The notes under the pieces: generated by a model
What the model was told of the DNA's origin: nothing
Seen by the model: only the letters and a program-made list of their open reading frames with translations
Database searches by the model: none
Assembly: GCF_003219815.1 (NCBI RefSeq)
Contig: NZ_QJVD01000017.1
Coordinates: 1 to 64,000 of the forward strand
DNA from: Arthrobacter livingstonensis
GTDB lineage: Bacteria > Actinomycetota > Actinomycetes > Actinomycetales > Micrococcaceae
Direction: 5' to 3'
DNA: 64,000 bases
Position numbers and translations under genes: made by a program
Shown here: positions 7,553 to 17,206 of the stretch, piece after piece
How the letters are laid out: each line of letters opens with the position of its first letter
How positions within the stretch are numbered: the stretch's first letter is position 1

Positions 7553-10500
7553 TTGAGCAAGCCTGCCTCCCACCCACCAGTCATCCAACTAGCTGCCGTC
7601 CAGCCCTCAGCTGTCCGGGCCGGTGCCGCCCGGGCCGGTGCCTTCCAAGCTGCTGCAGACCAAGCTGTTGCGAACCAGTCCGAATCCGCCCACACCGGGG
7701 CAGCCGCGCCAGTTCGCGTTTCCCTCCTGTTGACCGACGGCCGGCGCTGCCCGCTGACCGTAACGCTCACCCCGACCTTCAGCTGGCAGCTGGCAGGGCA
7801 GGGCCGGGCTGCCCGGCAGGACGGCTTTCAGCTCGCGGTGTTCGACGCTGCCGGCACGCCCCACTGGGGCTCCGGCCTGCGCCCGGGCGGGAGCCAGTGC
7901 TGCCGCTATGACGGCCCGCCGCTGGAACCGGATGCCGACTACACATGGCAGCTGCGCCTCCGCGACGGCCGCGGCGCTTTTTCCCCCTGGTCGGAGCCCG
8001 CCGCTTTCGGTACGGGCCCCTCCAACTTCGGCGCAGCCTGCGAAGCCGCGGCACCGGGCGCCCGCCACGCAGCCGTGGAGGCTGCAGGCAGCAGCCGGGC
8101 CACCTGGATTTCGCGGGAGCCGGGAGGACGCGCAGCTGTGTCGATCGCCGACGGCAACTTCCGGGTTGCCGCCGTCGAACTGCTCCGAATTCCCCTTGGC
8201 CCCGCGGCAGACTTCACGCTGCGGACCAGGCTGCGCGTTTCAATGGGCGGACTGACGCTGCTGCTGCGCGCAACCGGCGGCGGCATCGCCACCACCACCC
8301 ACACCGCTCGCACCGGGGCCGCCGCCGGGGCAGCTGCGGATGACGCCTCACCGGACGGCATCGCGCTGCGGCTCACCGGAACGCTGCAGTGCAGCTGGGA
8401 GGACATCCCGGGGACTCCCCGGTTGGCCGAACCACAGGAGGCGCCGGTTTTTGTGGGCCTGGATGGCAGTCCCGGCTGGCACGAACTTGAGGTCCGGGCC
8501 GCCGGCAGCCTCCTCACGGCCGCCGTCGATGGCAGCATTGTCTCGACCTTCCACTCCGACATTGCCGGCCCGGGATTCCTCGCCATCCGGCAGGCACCGC
8601 GGGAACAGGCAGAGTTCAGCTCGCTGGCCCTGGAGACAGCCGCTGGAACGCAGGAGCTGTCCTTTCCGCAGGCGGGTCTGGACGGCTGGGATCTGACCAC
8701 GCCCGGTCGGGAGATCGACGAATGGACCCTGGCCCGGGGCACCTTTCCACTGACCGGGCGGGTGGCTCGCGCCCGCCTCTACGCGGCCGGCTGCCACCTG
8801 TATGAGCTCCACGTCAACGGCCGCCCGGCGGGCCGGGGCGGCACCTTCAGCTACGCCGGCGAAGGCAGGTATCAGGCCTTCGACGTCACCGAACTGGTCC
8901 AGAACTCCCCTACCGTCACCCTGGCCGCCCTCCTGCACTGGTCTGGTCCCGGCCAGGGCCGCGCGCCCGGCACTCCGGGCCTGCTGGTGCAGCTGTGCGT
9001 GACGTACGACGACGGCACCCGGGCGGCCTTTGGCACGGGAGCCGGGTGGCTGGTGGCTCCAGGACCCTACGAACAAAGCGGCTACCGCAATGACGAAGGC
9101 GATCCCGTGGAGCACCTCAACGCGTTGCGCTGGCCCGGCGGCAGCCCGGAGGCGTGGCGCCAGTCCGGCTTTGACGATTCCGGCTGGCAGCGCGCCGTGG
9201 TGGCGGCACCGCGGGAAGCGGCCGGACTCCTGCCGCAGGAAACCATGTTGGCCGAAGAATTCGTGGCCGCCGCAAAGATCCTGTGGGCGGCCGACGGCAC
9301 GCCCGTGGCCGACTTTGGCCGGGTGCTTCCGGCCCGGCCCGTCGTGGAGTTCCTGGACGGCACCGCCGGCCGGACCGTGTCACTTCGCGCCGGCTACACG
9401 CTTGGCCCGGACGGCCGGGTGAACCGGGACAAGCTGCAGACGCAAAACACGGACATGTCCTTTCCGTACACCCAGGCGGACGGCCCCCAACAGTATCGGG
9501 CGTTCACCCACCTCGGCTTCCGTTACCTGGAGATCCCGGGCATCGCCGCCGGGGAGCTGGGAGCCGTGGGCGCCGTCGTCGTGCACGGCAGGCAGCCGTT
9601 TGACGGCGTGCTGCGCAGCTCGGACCCGGGCCTCAATGCCGTCATCAAGCTGCTGGCCGACTCCACGCTATACGGTATCCAGGAGCAGTTTGTGGACACG
9701 CCCACCCGGGAAAAGGGCCAGTTCCTCGCCGACGCCGTCAATATTTCCTACGCGGCCATGTCCCTTTTTGGCGACCGCGCCTACACCCGGACGGCCCTGC
9801 TTGAATTTGCCGCATCCGCCCGGCGCTACTGGTCCGGTGCACAGGAGCGCGGCCGGTACAACGCCGTGTACCCCAACGGCGACGGCAAGCGGGACATCCC
9901 CGACTTTTCCCTGCAAATGGTGGAGTGGGCGCTGGAATACCACCGGCAGTCCGGTGACGCGGCACTCCTGGGCGAGCTGTACCCGCAGCTGAGGGACACG
10001 GCCGAGTATGTGCTGCGCCACCTGCCGCAGGACGGGCCCACGGCTGGGCTCGTGACGGATTTGGGCGGCGGCTCCGGCCCCTACCTGCACGGGATTGTGG
10101 ACTGGCCGGCGCCCGGACGCTTCGGCTACGACATGGACACGGCGGCCCGGACGACGGTCAACGCGCAGGCGCACGGCGTCCTCGACGGAGTGGCCCTGAT
10201 TTCCGAACTGCTGGACCGGCCTGCGGGCGAGACCGCGGACTACCGCCGCGCGGCGCAGGCCCTGGCTGCGGCCATGAACGCCAGGTTGCGGGTGGCCGGG
10301 CGTTTTGTGGACGGACTGCACGCCGACGGCTCCCCCAGCACACACGCGTCGTCCCACGCGACGTCATTCCCCCTGTCGCTGGGCGTGACGGATCCGGAGT
10401 ATTGGGAGTCCGACGCCGGATACCTCGCCTCCCGCGGCATGCGCCAGGGCCCCATGACCGTGCACCGGCTGTTCCGCGCGCTGCTGCGCGCCGGCCGGGT

Positions 10501-10972
10501 GCAGCCGGTGGTGGACCTGCTGACCAACGCGGACGGGCCCGGCTGGATGCGCATCCTGGCAGCAGGAGGGACGTTCACCTGGGAGGCCTGGGACTTGGTG
10601 GAGGGCACGGACTACAGCCAGTCGCACGCCTGGAGCGCATCGGTCCTGCGCGAAATTGTGGAGCACCTGCTCGGCGTTCAGGTGTTGGAACCGGGGGGCG
10701 CCTGCCTGAGGCTTTCCCCGCCGCTGTGCTCGCTGACTGCCTTTGCCGGCACCGTGCCCACCGGGCGCGGTCCCGTCTCACTGGCTTGGGAACGTGACGG
10801 GGACGCCCTGCGCATCTCAGCCAGCCTGCCGGCCGGAACAACGGCCACCCTCGAGGTGCCCGCGGGAAGGTACCGTGTTGGCGGAAGCGGGAGGCAGGAG
10901 CCGTATTCGTACGAATCAGGGCCGGAAATCGAGTTGCCGCCCGGAAGCTGGGACATTCAGCCGGTGGGATAG
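7553..10972 (+). CDS. Alpha-L-rhamnosidase (glycoside hydrolase family 78)
   Basis: About 1139 residues, with the usual GH78 layout: an N-terminal fibronectin-like region (PTFSWQLAG), a lectin-like insert, the Bac_rhamnosid N-domain (ARLYAAGCHLYELHVNG), the (alpha/alpha)6 catalytic barrel and a C-terminal beta-sandwich. VDTPTREKGQFLAD occupies the place of the family DxPxRE motif, and FTWEAWDL follows late in the barrel. It should release terminal alpha-L-rhamnose from pectin side chains or plant glycosides. No clear signal peptide is seen, so action may be cytoplasmic. The start is uncertain: TTG at 7553 follows GCGAGGG, another TTG lies at 7538, and the first about 50 residues are Ala-rich and poorly conserved in look. 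Confidence 0.85.
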   Translation: MSKPASHPPVIQLAAVQPSAVRAGAARAGAFQAAADQAVANQSESAHTGAAAPVRVSLLLTDGRRCPLTVTLTPTFSWQLAGQGRAARQDGFQLAVFDAAGTPHWGSGLRPGGSQCCRYDGPPLEPDADYTWQLRLRDGRGAFSPWSEPAAFGTGPSNFGAACEAAAPGARHAAVEAAGSSRATWISREPGGRAAVSIADGNFRVAAVELLRIPLGPAADFTLRTRLRVSMGGLTLLLRATGGGIATTTHTARTGAAAGAAADDASPDGIALRLTGTLQCSWEDIPGTPRLAEPQEAPVFVGLDGSPGWHELEVRAAGSLLTAAVDGSIVSTFHSDIAGPGFLAIRQAPREQAEFSSLALETAAGTQELSFPQAGLDGWDLTTPGREIDEWTLARGTFPLTGRVARARLYAAGCHLYELHVNGRPAGRGGTFSYAGEGRYQAFDVTELVQNSPTVTLAALLHWSGPGQGRAPGTPGLLVQLCVTYDDGTRAAFGTGAGWLVAPGPYEQSGYRNDEGDPVEHLNALRWPGGSPEAWRQSGFDDSGWQRAVVAAPREAAGLLPQETMLAEEFVAAAKILWAADGTPVADFGRVLPARPVVEFLDGTAGRTVSLRAGYTLGPDGRVNRDKLQTQNTDMSFPYTQADGPQQYRAFTHLGFRYLEIPGIAAGELGAVGAVVVHGRQPFDGVLRSSDPGLNAVIKLLADSTLYGIQEQFVDTPTREKGQFLADAVNISYAAMSLFGDRAYTRTALLEFAASARRYWSGAQERGRYNAVYPNGDGKRDIPDFSLQMVEWALEYHRQSGDAALLGELYPQLRDTAEYVLRHLPQDGPTAGLVTDLGGGSGPYLHGIVDWPAPGRFGYDMDTAARTTVNAQAHGVLDGVALISELLDRPAGETADYRRAAQALAAAMNARLRVAGRFVDGLHADGSPSTHASSHATSFPLSLGVTDPEYWESDAGYLASRGMRQGPMTVHRLFRALLRAGRVQPVVDLLTNADGPGWMRILAAGGTFTWEAWDLVEGTDYSQSHAWSASVLREIVEHLLGVQVLEPGGACLRLSPPLCSLTAFAGTVPTGRGPVSLAWERDGDALRISASLPAGTTATLEVPAGRYRVGGSGRQEPYSYESGPEIELPPGSWDIQPVG

Positions 10973-11064
10973 CCTGCCGCCGTGGCGCTGGCTGTCCGGG
11001 CACACCCTCTGGCGGCCAACGGGTGTGCCCGGAAACTGCCGGCCGCGGTGGGGCGAGGGTTGGG

Positions 11065-12324
11065 TCAGCGCAGCGGGTTGAAGTGGCGCATGATCGCCGG
11101 CGGTGTGGTGCCGGTCAGCCCGGCGGCTATCATCTTGCCGGTCAGCGGCCCCAACGCGATGCCCCACATGCCGTGCCCGCCGGCCACGTGGACACGTGGC
11201 GACCTCGAGGCGCCGACCAGCGGGAAGCCGTCAGTGGTGCAGGGGCGGGCTCCCACCCATTCCTCGGCGCGGTCCTCCCAATTGATGCCCGTGAACATGG
11301 GCGAGGCGGCCTCCACGATGGCCTTGATGCGCCGCGGGTCCAGCGGGGCGTCGACGTTGCGGAACTCCATCATGCCGGCCACCCGGAACCTGTCACCGAG
11401 CGGCGTGCAGGCCACCCGCTGGTCGGGGAAGTAGATGGGGTGGCTGGGCATGGCCTCGGGCACCACGGTGAAGCTGTAGCCGCGGCCCGCCTGAACCACC
11501 CGCTTGACGCCGAACTTGCGGGCCAGGGCACCCAGCCAGGCACCCGTGGCGAGGACAACGGCGTCGGCCTGCAGGGAGCGGCCCTCGGAGCCAATGACTT
11601 CCACTCCCGTGCCGGTGTCGCGTACGTCCACCACGTTAAACGCGCCCGTGATCGTGGCGCCCCGGGACGTGACGGATTCTGCCAGCGAGTCCATGAACGC
11701 CGGCGGGTTGATGTAGCGCTGGCCACGGATTTTAATGCCGGCCACCACGGCAGGGCCCAGGGTCGGTTCCAGTGCACGGAGCTGTTCGCCGGACATCAGC
11801 TCATAGTCCACGCTGCCGCCGGTTTCGCGGATGACGTTGAACTCCCTTACCAGGGCGTCACGGTCCGCCACGGAAGCGAAGCCGGTGAGAAAGGGCTCGG
11901 CCGGGTGGGTGGGTTCGGCACCGGGCCCGGCGGCCTGGGCGATCTCATCAAAGGCGTCCAGGCCGGTGTGGCCCACCTCGGCGAAGACGCCCATGGCCGC
12001 ACGCCATTTGCCGGGCGTGCAGTTGCGGGCAAATCCGGCCAAAAACTTCAGCAGCGACGGGTCCGCGGAGAACGGGATGTACAGCGGCGACGCCGGGTCC
12101 AGCATGGCCTTGAGTCCAGTCCTCAGCACGGACGGCTCGCTCAGCGGCAGGGTTAGCGCCGGGGTCAGCCAGCCGGCATTGCCCCACGAGGAGCCGCTGG
12201 CAACGCCACCGCGGTCCACCACGGTAACTTTGATGCCGTGCTCCTGCAGATACCAGGCCGTGGATAATCCAATGATCCCCGCACCAACCACCACCACATG
12301 TCCAGGCGCCTTTGCACTGACCAC
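11065..12324 (-). CDS. dadA: D-amino-acid dehydrogenase (FAD-dependent, DadA-like)
   Basis: A 419-residue flavoprotein of the DAO family. The N-terminus has the dinucleotide-binding motif VVVGAGIIGLSTAWYL. SGSSWGNAGWLTP follows and is typical of DadA-type enzymes. ATGAWLGALARKFG and the C-terminal AGGHGMWGIALGPLTGK complete the FAD fold. It probably oxidises D-amino acids to keto acids and ammonia, passing electrons to the membrane chain. The GTG start has a GGGAG site. It sits among glycan genes without an obvious partner; the amino-acid permease and gdhA further right may link functionally. It could instead be a glycine or other amine oxidase of the family. Confidence 0.8.
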   Translation of the reverse strand: MVSAKAPGHVVVVGAGIIGLSTAWYLQEHGIKVTVVDRGGVASGSSWGNAGWLTPALTLPLSEPSVLRTGLKAMLDPASPLYIPFSADPSLLKFLAGFARNCTPGKWRAAMGVFAEVGHTGLDAFDEIAQAAGPGAEPTHPAEPFLTGFASVADRDALVREFNVIRETGGSVDYELMSGEQLRALEPTLGPAVVAGIKIRGQRYINPPAFMDSLAESVTSRGATITGAFNVVDVRDTGTGVEVIGSEGRSLQADAVVLATGAWLGALARKFGVKRVVQAGRGYSFTVVPEAMPSHPIYFPDQRVACTPLGDRFRVAGMMEFRNVDAPLDPRRIKAIVEAASPMFTGINWEDRAEEWVGARPCTTDGFPLVGASRSPRVHVAGGHGMWGIALGPLTGKMIAAGLTGTTPPAIMRHFNPLR

Positions 12325-12426
12325 GATTCACACTCCCTAGACGTTGGCCGGCGTCTTTGGCGCCGGCACCATCCCCAGCGTATCCGCAGTCCCACCGGGA
12401 CTGGAATCAGGAGCCGGCGCAGGCAG

Positions 12427-13404
12427 TCAGGCGCCAAAATGGGCGGCGAGCCACCCCAGCCGTTCCAGTTCGTGGAACTCCTGCCCGCCCTCGTGCCCGT
12501 TGTAGGGGTAGACGCGGATTTCCTTCTCGCGGTGGCCCCAGGCGTTGAAGCTGGCGAACACCGTGGAGGGCGGGCAGGTGACGTCCATCAGCGCCACGGA
12601 AAACAGGGCGGGCACGCGGGCCAGCGCGGCGAGCGCCGTACCGTCAAAGTAGGACAGGGTCCCGAACACCGCTTCCTCACGATTCCGGAAGCGGCGCAGA
12701 TAGGCGGCAATTTCGGCGTAGGGGAGGCTGTCGGTCACGGTGGCGGCACGGCGGAAGTGCTGCAGGAACGGCACGTCCGGCATGGCTCCGGTGACGCGCT
12801 GGGAGAGGGCAGCCGCGGCGATGGCGATGCCGCCGCCCTGGCTGACCCCGGCCACCACAATCCTTTCCGCATCCACCAGGGGGTGCGCGGCAGCTGCGTC
12901 CACGGCGCGGACGGCATCGGCATACACCCGGCGGTAGTAGTAGTCGCGCGGGTCCATGATTCCCTGTGTCATGCGTCCGGATACGGAGTTTTGCCCGGCC
13001 GCGGGGTGGTCATCGGGGGTATCCCCCGCCGAGCCTCCGGCACCCTGCCCGCGCGTGTCCATGATGAAGTGTGCATATCCGGCCTGCGCATACAGGGTGC
13101 CCTGGTGGGCCAGCCCGCGCCCGCCGCTATAACCCACATATTCCACGACCGCCGGCAACGGCCCCTGTACACCTGCCGGCACTTTCAGCCAGCCCTTGAC
13201 CCGCGTGCCGCCAAAACCGGTAAACGTCACGTCGTAGCTGTCGATGAGTGCCAGGGAGTTTTCCACCAGGGCAAACTCCACGGTGTCAGCAGCAGCCGGA
13301 ATGCCGCTGAGCGTCTCCTCCCAGAACGGCACAAGATCGGCCGGAACGGCAATGTCCGGCCGGTAACTGCGCAGTTCCTCCAGGGGAAGGTCAAACAGGG
13401 CCAT
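12427..13404 (-). CDS. Acetylxylan esterase / cephalosporin-C deacetylase family esterase (AXE1)
   Basis: A 325-residue alpha/beta hydrolase of carbohydrate esterase family 7 type. AGVSQGGGIA carries the nucleophilic Ser, LMDVTCPPS the Asp and NGHEGGQEF the His. RGQGAGGSAGDTPDDHP is a family loop. Such enzymes remove acetyl groups from xylo-oligosaccharides and other acetylated sugars in the cytoplasm. It is divergent from the GH42 gene and close to the rhamnosidase, so it probably deacetylates imported plant oligosaccharides. A LacI-type operator lies about 35 bp upstream of the ATG. Confidence 0.87.
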   Translation of the reverse strand: MALFDLPLEELRSYRPDIAVPADLVPFWEETLSGIPAAADTVEFALVENSLALIDSYDVTFTGFGGTRVKGWLKVPAGVQGPLPAVVEYVGYSGGRGLAHQGTLYAQAGYAHFIMDTRGQGAGGSAGDTPDDHPAAGQNSVSGRMTQGIMDPRDYYYRRVYADAVRAVDAAAAHPLVDAERIVVAGVSQGGGIAIAAAALSQRVTGAMPDVPFLQHFRRAATVTDSLPYAEIAAYLRRFRNREEAVFGTLSYFDGTALAALARVPALFSVALMDVTCPPSTVFASFNAWGHREKEIRVYPYNGHEGGQEFHELERLGWLAAHFGA

Positions 13405-13436
13405 GATGCTCTTTTCGTGAAGATCGGCGTCGCTGC

Positions 13437-13454
13437 GGGGAAAGTGTTTTCGAA
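13437..13454. promoter_or_regulatory. Candidate LacI-type operator upstream of the acetyl esterase
   Basis: GGGGAAAGTGTTTTCGAA contains GAAAGTGTTTTC, one base from the GAAAGCGTTTTC core at 6154 and 7520. It lies between the divergent esterase and GH42 genes. This suggests they join the same regulon, though with one substitution at the centre. Confidence 0.5.
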
Positions 13455-13671
13455 CTGACCCTACGACGGCGGACCGCCCCGGGCAAACGGACCGGCGCCA
13501 CGTTGCGGACCATTGCGGCACGGTCCGCAGACTGCCGCAGGCACTGGAATTGTGACGGCCGACACGGCTAGACTGACAGCTTATGAATCCTTTCAATTCC
13601 TGATTTCCCTGACTGCCGCGCACCCATGACTGCCGCGCACCGCTGGGGCGCACAACCGCAAAAGGATCCCC

Positions 13672-15741
13672 ATGCCGTACCCATCGTCTGATACCCCCGC
13701 TGCCAACCCAAGCCCGGCGGATTCCCGCGCCGCCCGCCTGTGGGAAGCCTTGCCCGGGCTCTCCTACGGCGCCGACTACAATCCGGAACAGTGGCCCGAG
13801 GACATCCGACGGCAGGATGTGGAACTGATGAAGGAAGCCGGCGTCACTGTACTGAGCGTCGGCATCTTCTCCTGGGCCTGGCTGGAGCCGTCCGAGGGCC
13901 GCTACGACTTCGCGTGGCTCGACGGCGTCCTGGACAGCCTGGCGGACGCCGGCATCAAGGTGGCCCTGGCCACCGCCACGGCAGCCCCGCCGGCCTGGCT
14001 GGTGCTCAAGCACCCGGAAATACTCCCGGTCGCCGCGGACGGAACCACGCTGGGACCGGGCTCACGGCGGCACTACTCGCCGTCGTCGTCCGTCTACCGT
14101 CGGTACGCGGCCCGGATGACGCGCGCCCTGGCGGACCGCTACGGGGACCACCCGGCGCTGGCCCTGTGGCATGTGGACAACGAACTCGGCTGCCACATTT
14201 CCGAATACTACGGTCCGGAGGATGCGGAGGCTTTCCGCGGCTGGCTGCGGCGGCGCTACGGCAGCATCGAGGCCTTGAACGATGCCTGGGGCACCGCATT
14301 TTGGTCCCAGCGCTACGGCGGCTTTGCCGAAGTCCAGCCGCCGGCGCCGGCGCCCACCACCTTGAACCCGACCCAGCAGCTGGACTTCCAGCGTTTCAGT
14401 TCCTGGGCGCTGATCGACTTTTACAACATGCTGGCCGCCGTCATCCACGAGGTCACCCCGGACGTCCCGACCACCACCAACCTGATGGCCTCCAGTGCCA
14501 CCAAGTCGATGGACTATTTTTCCTGGGCCAAGGACCTGGATGTCATTGCCAACGACCACTACCTGGTGGCCGCGGACACCGAACGCCACATTGAGCTGGC
14601 CTTCAGCGCCGATCTGACCCGCGGCATAGCTGATGGAAAGCCGTGGATGCTCATGGAGCATTCCACCTCCGCCGTGAACTGGCAGCCGCGCAACCTGCCC
14701 AAGCTCCCCGGCGAGATGGCGCGCAACTCCCTGGCCCACGTGGCGCGCGGATCGGACGCCGTCATGTTCTTCCAGTGGCGCCAAAGCCGGCAGGGCTCGG
14801 AGAAATTCCACTCCGCCATGGTCCCCCACGACGGGACGGCCACCCGCGTTTGGAGGGAAGTGGTGGAACTCGGAGCCGCCCTGAAGGCGCTGGCACAGGT
14901 CCAGGGCTCCCGCGTGGAGTCACGCACCGCCATCATCTTTGACTACGAGGCATGGTGGGCCAGCGAGCTCGATTCCCACCCCAGCCAGGACGTGAAATAC
15001 CTGACGCTGCTGCGCGCCTTCCATCGGGAACTTTTCCTGCGCGGCATCACGGCGGACCTTGTCCAACCCGGCGCCGACCTTTCCGGCTACAGCCTGATCC
15101 TGGTGTGCACGCTGTACACGGTCACGGATGCCGCGGCGGCCAACATCGCGGCCGCCGCGGAGCGCGGGGCCACGGTGCTCGTCAGCTACTTCAGCGGCAT
15201 TGTGGACCAGCACGACGCCGTCCGCCTGGGTGGCTACCCCGGCGCCTTCAGGGAACTGCTGGGCATCAACTCCGAGGAGTTCCACCCGCTGCCCCAACAC
15301 GGCACCGTGGGGCTGGACAACGGCTGGAAAGGACGGATCTGGAGCGAAAACGTCCGCCTGGCCGGCGCCGAAGCGGTGGTGTCCTTCACCGGCCACCCCT
15401 TGGCCGGGGTTCCGGCTCTGACCCGGCGCGTCGTGGGGAGCGGGGCAGCCTGGTACCTGGCCACGTTCCCGGACGACACCAGCCTGGCCGGCCTGCTCGA
15501 TTCCCTGCTGGCAGAATCCGGTGTAGCCGCACCGGCGACGGCGCCTGCCGGGGTTGAGCTGACACGCCGCCTGGGTGCCGGCGGGGCAAGTTTCCTGTTT
15601 GTCATCAACCACACCGGCGCCGAGGCGGACGTGGCCGCTTCCGGAAGGGAACTGGTCACCGGAACGCAGTTCTCCGGAGTCGTCCAGCCAGGCGCCGTCG
15701 CAGTGATCGTGGAAGACGCCCCGGGAGGCCAGCCAGGTTAA
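13672..15741 (+). CDS. Beta-galactosidase (glycoside hydrolase family 42)
   Basis: A 689-residue GH42 enzyme with three domains: TIM barrel, trimerisation domain and short C-terminal beta domain. SYGADYNPEQWP opens the barrel. WHVDNELGCH carries the acid/base Glu and MLMEHSTSAVNW the nucleophilic Glu. SYFSGIVDQHDAV is typical of the A4 trimerisation domain. It probably cleaves beta-galactosides such as galacto-oligosaccharides from pectic galactan in the cytoplasm, since no signal peptide is present. AAAGGATCCC precedes the ATG. The neighbouring rhamnosidase and esterase support a plant cell-wall role. Confidence 0.92.
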   Translation: MPYPSSDTPAANPSPADSRAARLWEALPGLSYGADYNPEQWPEDIRRQDVELMKEAGVTVLSVGIFSWAWLEPSEGRYDFAWLDGVLDSLADAGIKVALATATAAPPAWLVLKHPEILPVAADGTTLGPGSRRHYSPSSSVYRRYAARMTRALADRYGDHPALALWHVDNELGCHISEYYGPEDAEAFRGWLRRRYGSIEALNDAWGTAFWSQRYGGFAEVQPPAPAPTTLNPTQQLDFQRFSSWALIDFYNMLAAVIHEVTPDVPTTTNLMASSATKSMDYFSWAKDLDVIANDHYLVAADTERHIELAFSADLTRGIADGKPWMLMEHSTSAVNWQPRNLPKLPGEMARNSLAHVARGSDAVMFFQWRQSRQGSEKFHSAMVPHDGTATRVWREVVELGAALKALAQVQGSRVESRTAIIFDYEAWWASELDSHPSQDVKYLTLLRAFHRELFLRGITADLVQPGADLSGYSLILVCTLYTVTDAAAANIAAAAERGATVLVSYFSGIVDQHDAVRLGGYPGAFRELLGINSEEFHPLPQHGTVGLDNGWKGRIWSENVRLAGAEAVVSFTGHPLAGVPALTRRVVGSGAAWYLATFPDDTSLAGLLDSLLAESGVAAPATAPAGVELTRRLGAGGASFLFVINHTGAEADVAASGRELVTGTQFSGVVQPGAVAVIVEDAPGGQPG

Positions 15742-15772
15742 TAGCCGGGTCACCGCCGTATTCGGGCTGACA

Positions 15773-17206
15773 TCAGCCCAGGGAGTTGGACCCTTCGTCG
15801 GACAGGATACGGCGGCCACCCTCGGGCGCCTCCCCCGAAGCCAGGGACTCCGGCACACCAGCGCCCTTCCGGTAGCGGTAGACGCCGATGGCAACCACCA
15901 CGGCAGCCAGCGCCACTGAGGTCAGCAGTGCCTGCCGGGTATCGGAAACGATCACCATGCCCACCAACAGCGCCACGATGGTGACGATGGACAGCCAAGT
16001 CAAGTAGGGAAAGAGCCACATCTTCAAGGCGAGATCCTTCGCTCCCGCACCCATCCGGCGTCGCAGGATCAGCTGGGAGATGGCGATGACGAGCCACACG
16101 AAGAGGGCGATGGCACCGGAGGTGTTTACCAGGAACAGGAACACCGCTTCCGGGGCAAGGTAGTTCAGGCCCACCGTGATAAAGCCAACCACCGTGGAGG
16201 CGAGTACGGCCGTCGCCGGCACGCCGCGCTTGGAGATCTTGCGCCACGACTTCGGGGCGTCGCCGCGGGTGGACAGGGAGAAGACCATGCGGCTGGCCGT
16301 GTACAGGCCCGAGTTAAGGCAGGACAGCACCGAGGTCAGCACCACAATGTCCATGATGGTGCCGGCACCGGGGATGCCGAATAGGTCGATCACCGCAACA
16401 TAAGGGCTCTTGGCCACCGACGCGTCATTCCACGGCAGCAGCGTCACCACCACGGCGATGGAACCGATGTAAAAAATCAGAATGCGCCAAACGGTGGACT
16501 TCACAGCCTTCTTCACCGCATCCACGGGGTTCTCCGACTCCCCGGCGGCAATGGTGGCAATTTCTGCGCCGAAGAAGGAAAATACCACTACCAGGATTCC
16601 GGCCAGGACCGCGCCGGGGCCGTTGGGGAAGAATCCGCCGTTGCCGGTCAAGTTGCTCAGGCCCGGAGCGGCTACGCCGGGTATCAGGCCGAGGATGGCC
16701 GCGACGCCCAGAAGGAGGAACAGGATAATGGCGACCACCTTGACGGAGGCAAACCAAAACTCAAATTCGCCGTAGGACTTCACCGAGGCAATGTTGGTCA
16801 GCGTCAGCAACACCATCAGGACCAGCGCCCACTCCCATTGGTCCACCGCGGGCACCCATCGGTGCATGATCGCGGCACCGGCGGTGGCTTCCACGCCCAG
16901 CACGATGATCCAGAACCAGGCGTACAGCCAGCCGATGCTGAACCCTGCCCAACGTCCCAGCGCCTTGTCGGCGTAGGTGGAAAACGACCCCGTTTCCGGG
17001 TTGGCCGCAGCCATCTCCCCGAGCATGCGCATCACCAGAATGACGACCACGCCCGCCGCCGCGTAGGCGACGAGGATGCCCGGTCCCGCCTGCTGGATGG
17101 CGACGCCGGAGCCCACGAACAGGCCGGCGCCGATGACGCCGGCAATGGCGATCATGGAAAGGTGCCGGGGCTTGAGCGTTTTTGATAACTGTTGGTTCTG
17201 CTGCAC
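15773..17206 (-). CDS. Amino-acid permease (APC superfamily, GABA permease-like)
   Basis: A 477-residue membrane transporter with about 12 hydrophobic segments. The first has the family signature IAIAGVIGAGLFVGSG, and FSFFGAEIATIAAGESENP matches the AAT/GabP consensus loop. It should import an amino acid, possibly gamma-aminobutyrate, by proton symport. The GTG at 17206 is chosen because AGGAAG lies 8 nt upstream; a TTG two codons earlier would leave only 2 nt. It is convergent with the GH42 gene, with stops about 30 bp apart, and appears monocistronic. The exact substrate is uncertain. Confidence 0.85.
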   Translation of the reverse strand: MQQNQQLSKTLKPRHLSMIAIAGVIGAGLFVGSGVAIQQAGPGILVAYAAAGVVVILVMRMLGEMAAANPETGSFSTYADKALGRWAGFSIGWLYAWFWIIVLGVEATAGAAIMHRWVPAVDQWEWALVLMVLLTLTNIASVKSYGEFEFWFASVKVVAIILFLLLGVAAILGLIPGVAAPGLSNLTGNGGFFPNGPGAVLAGILVVVFSFFGAEIATIAAGESENPVDAVKKAVKSTVWRILIFYIGSIAVVVTLLPWNDASVAKSPYVAVIDLFGIPGAGTIMDIVVLTSVLSCLNSGLYTASRMVFSLSTRGDAPKSWRKISKRGVPATAVLASTVVGFITVGLNYLAPEAVFLFLVNTSGAIALFVWLVIAISQLILRRRMGAGAKDLALKMWLFPYLTWLSIVTIVALLVGMVIVSDTRQALLTSVALAAVVVAIGVYRYRKGAGVPESLASGEAPEGGRRILSDEGSNSLG

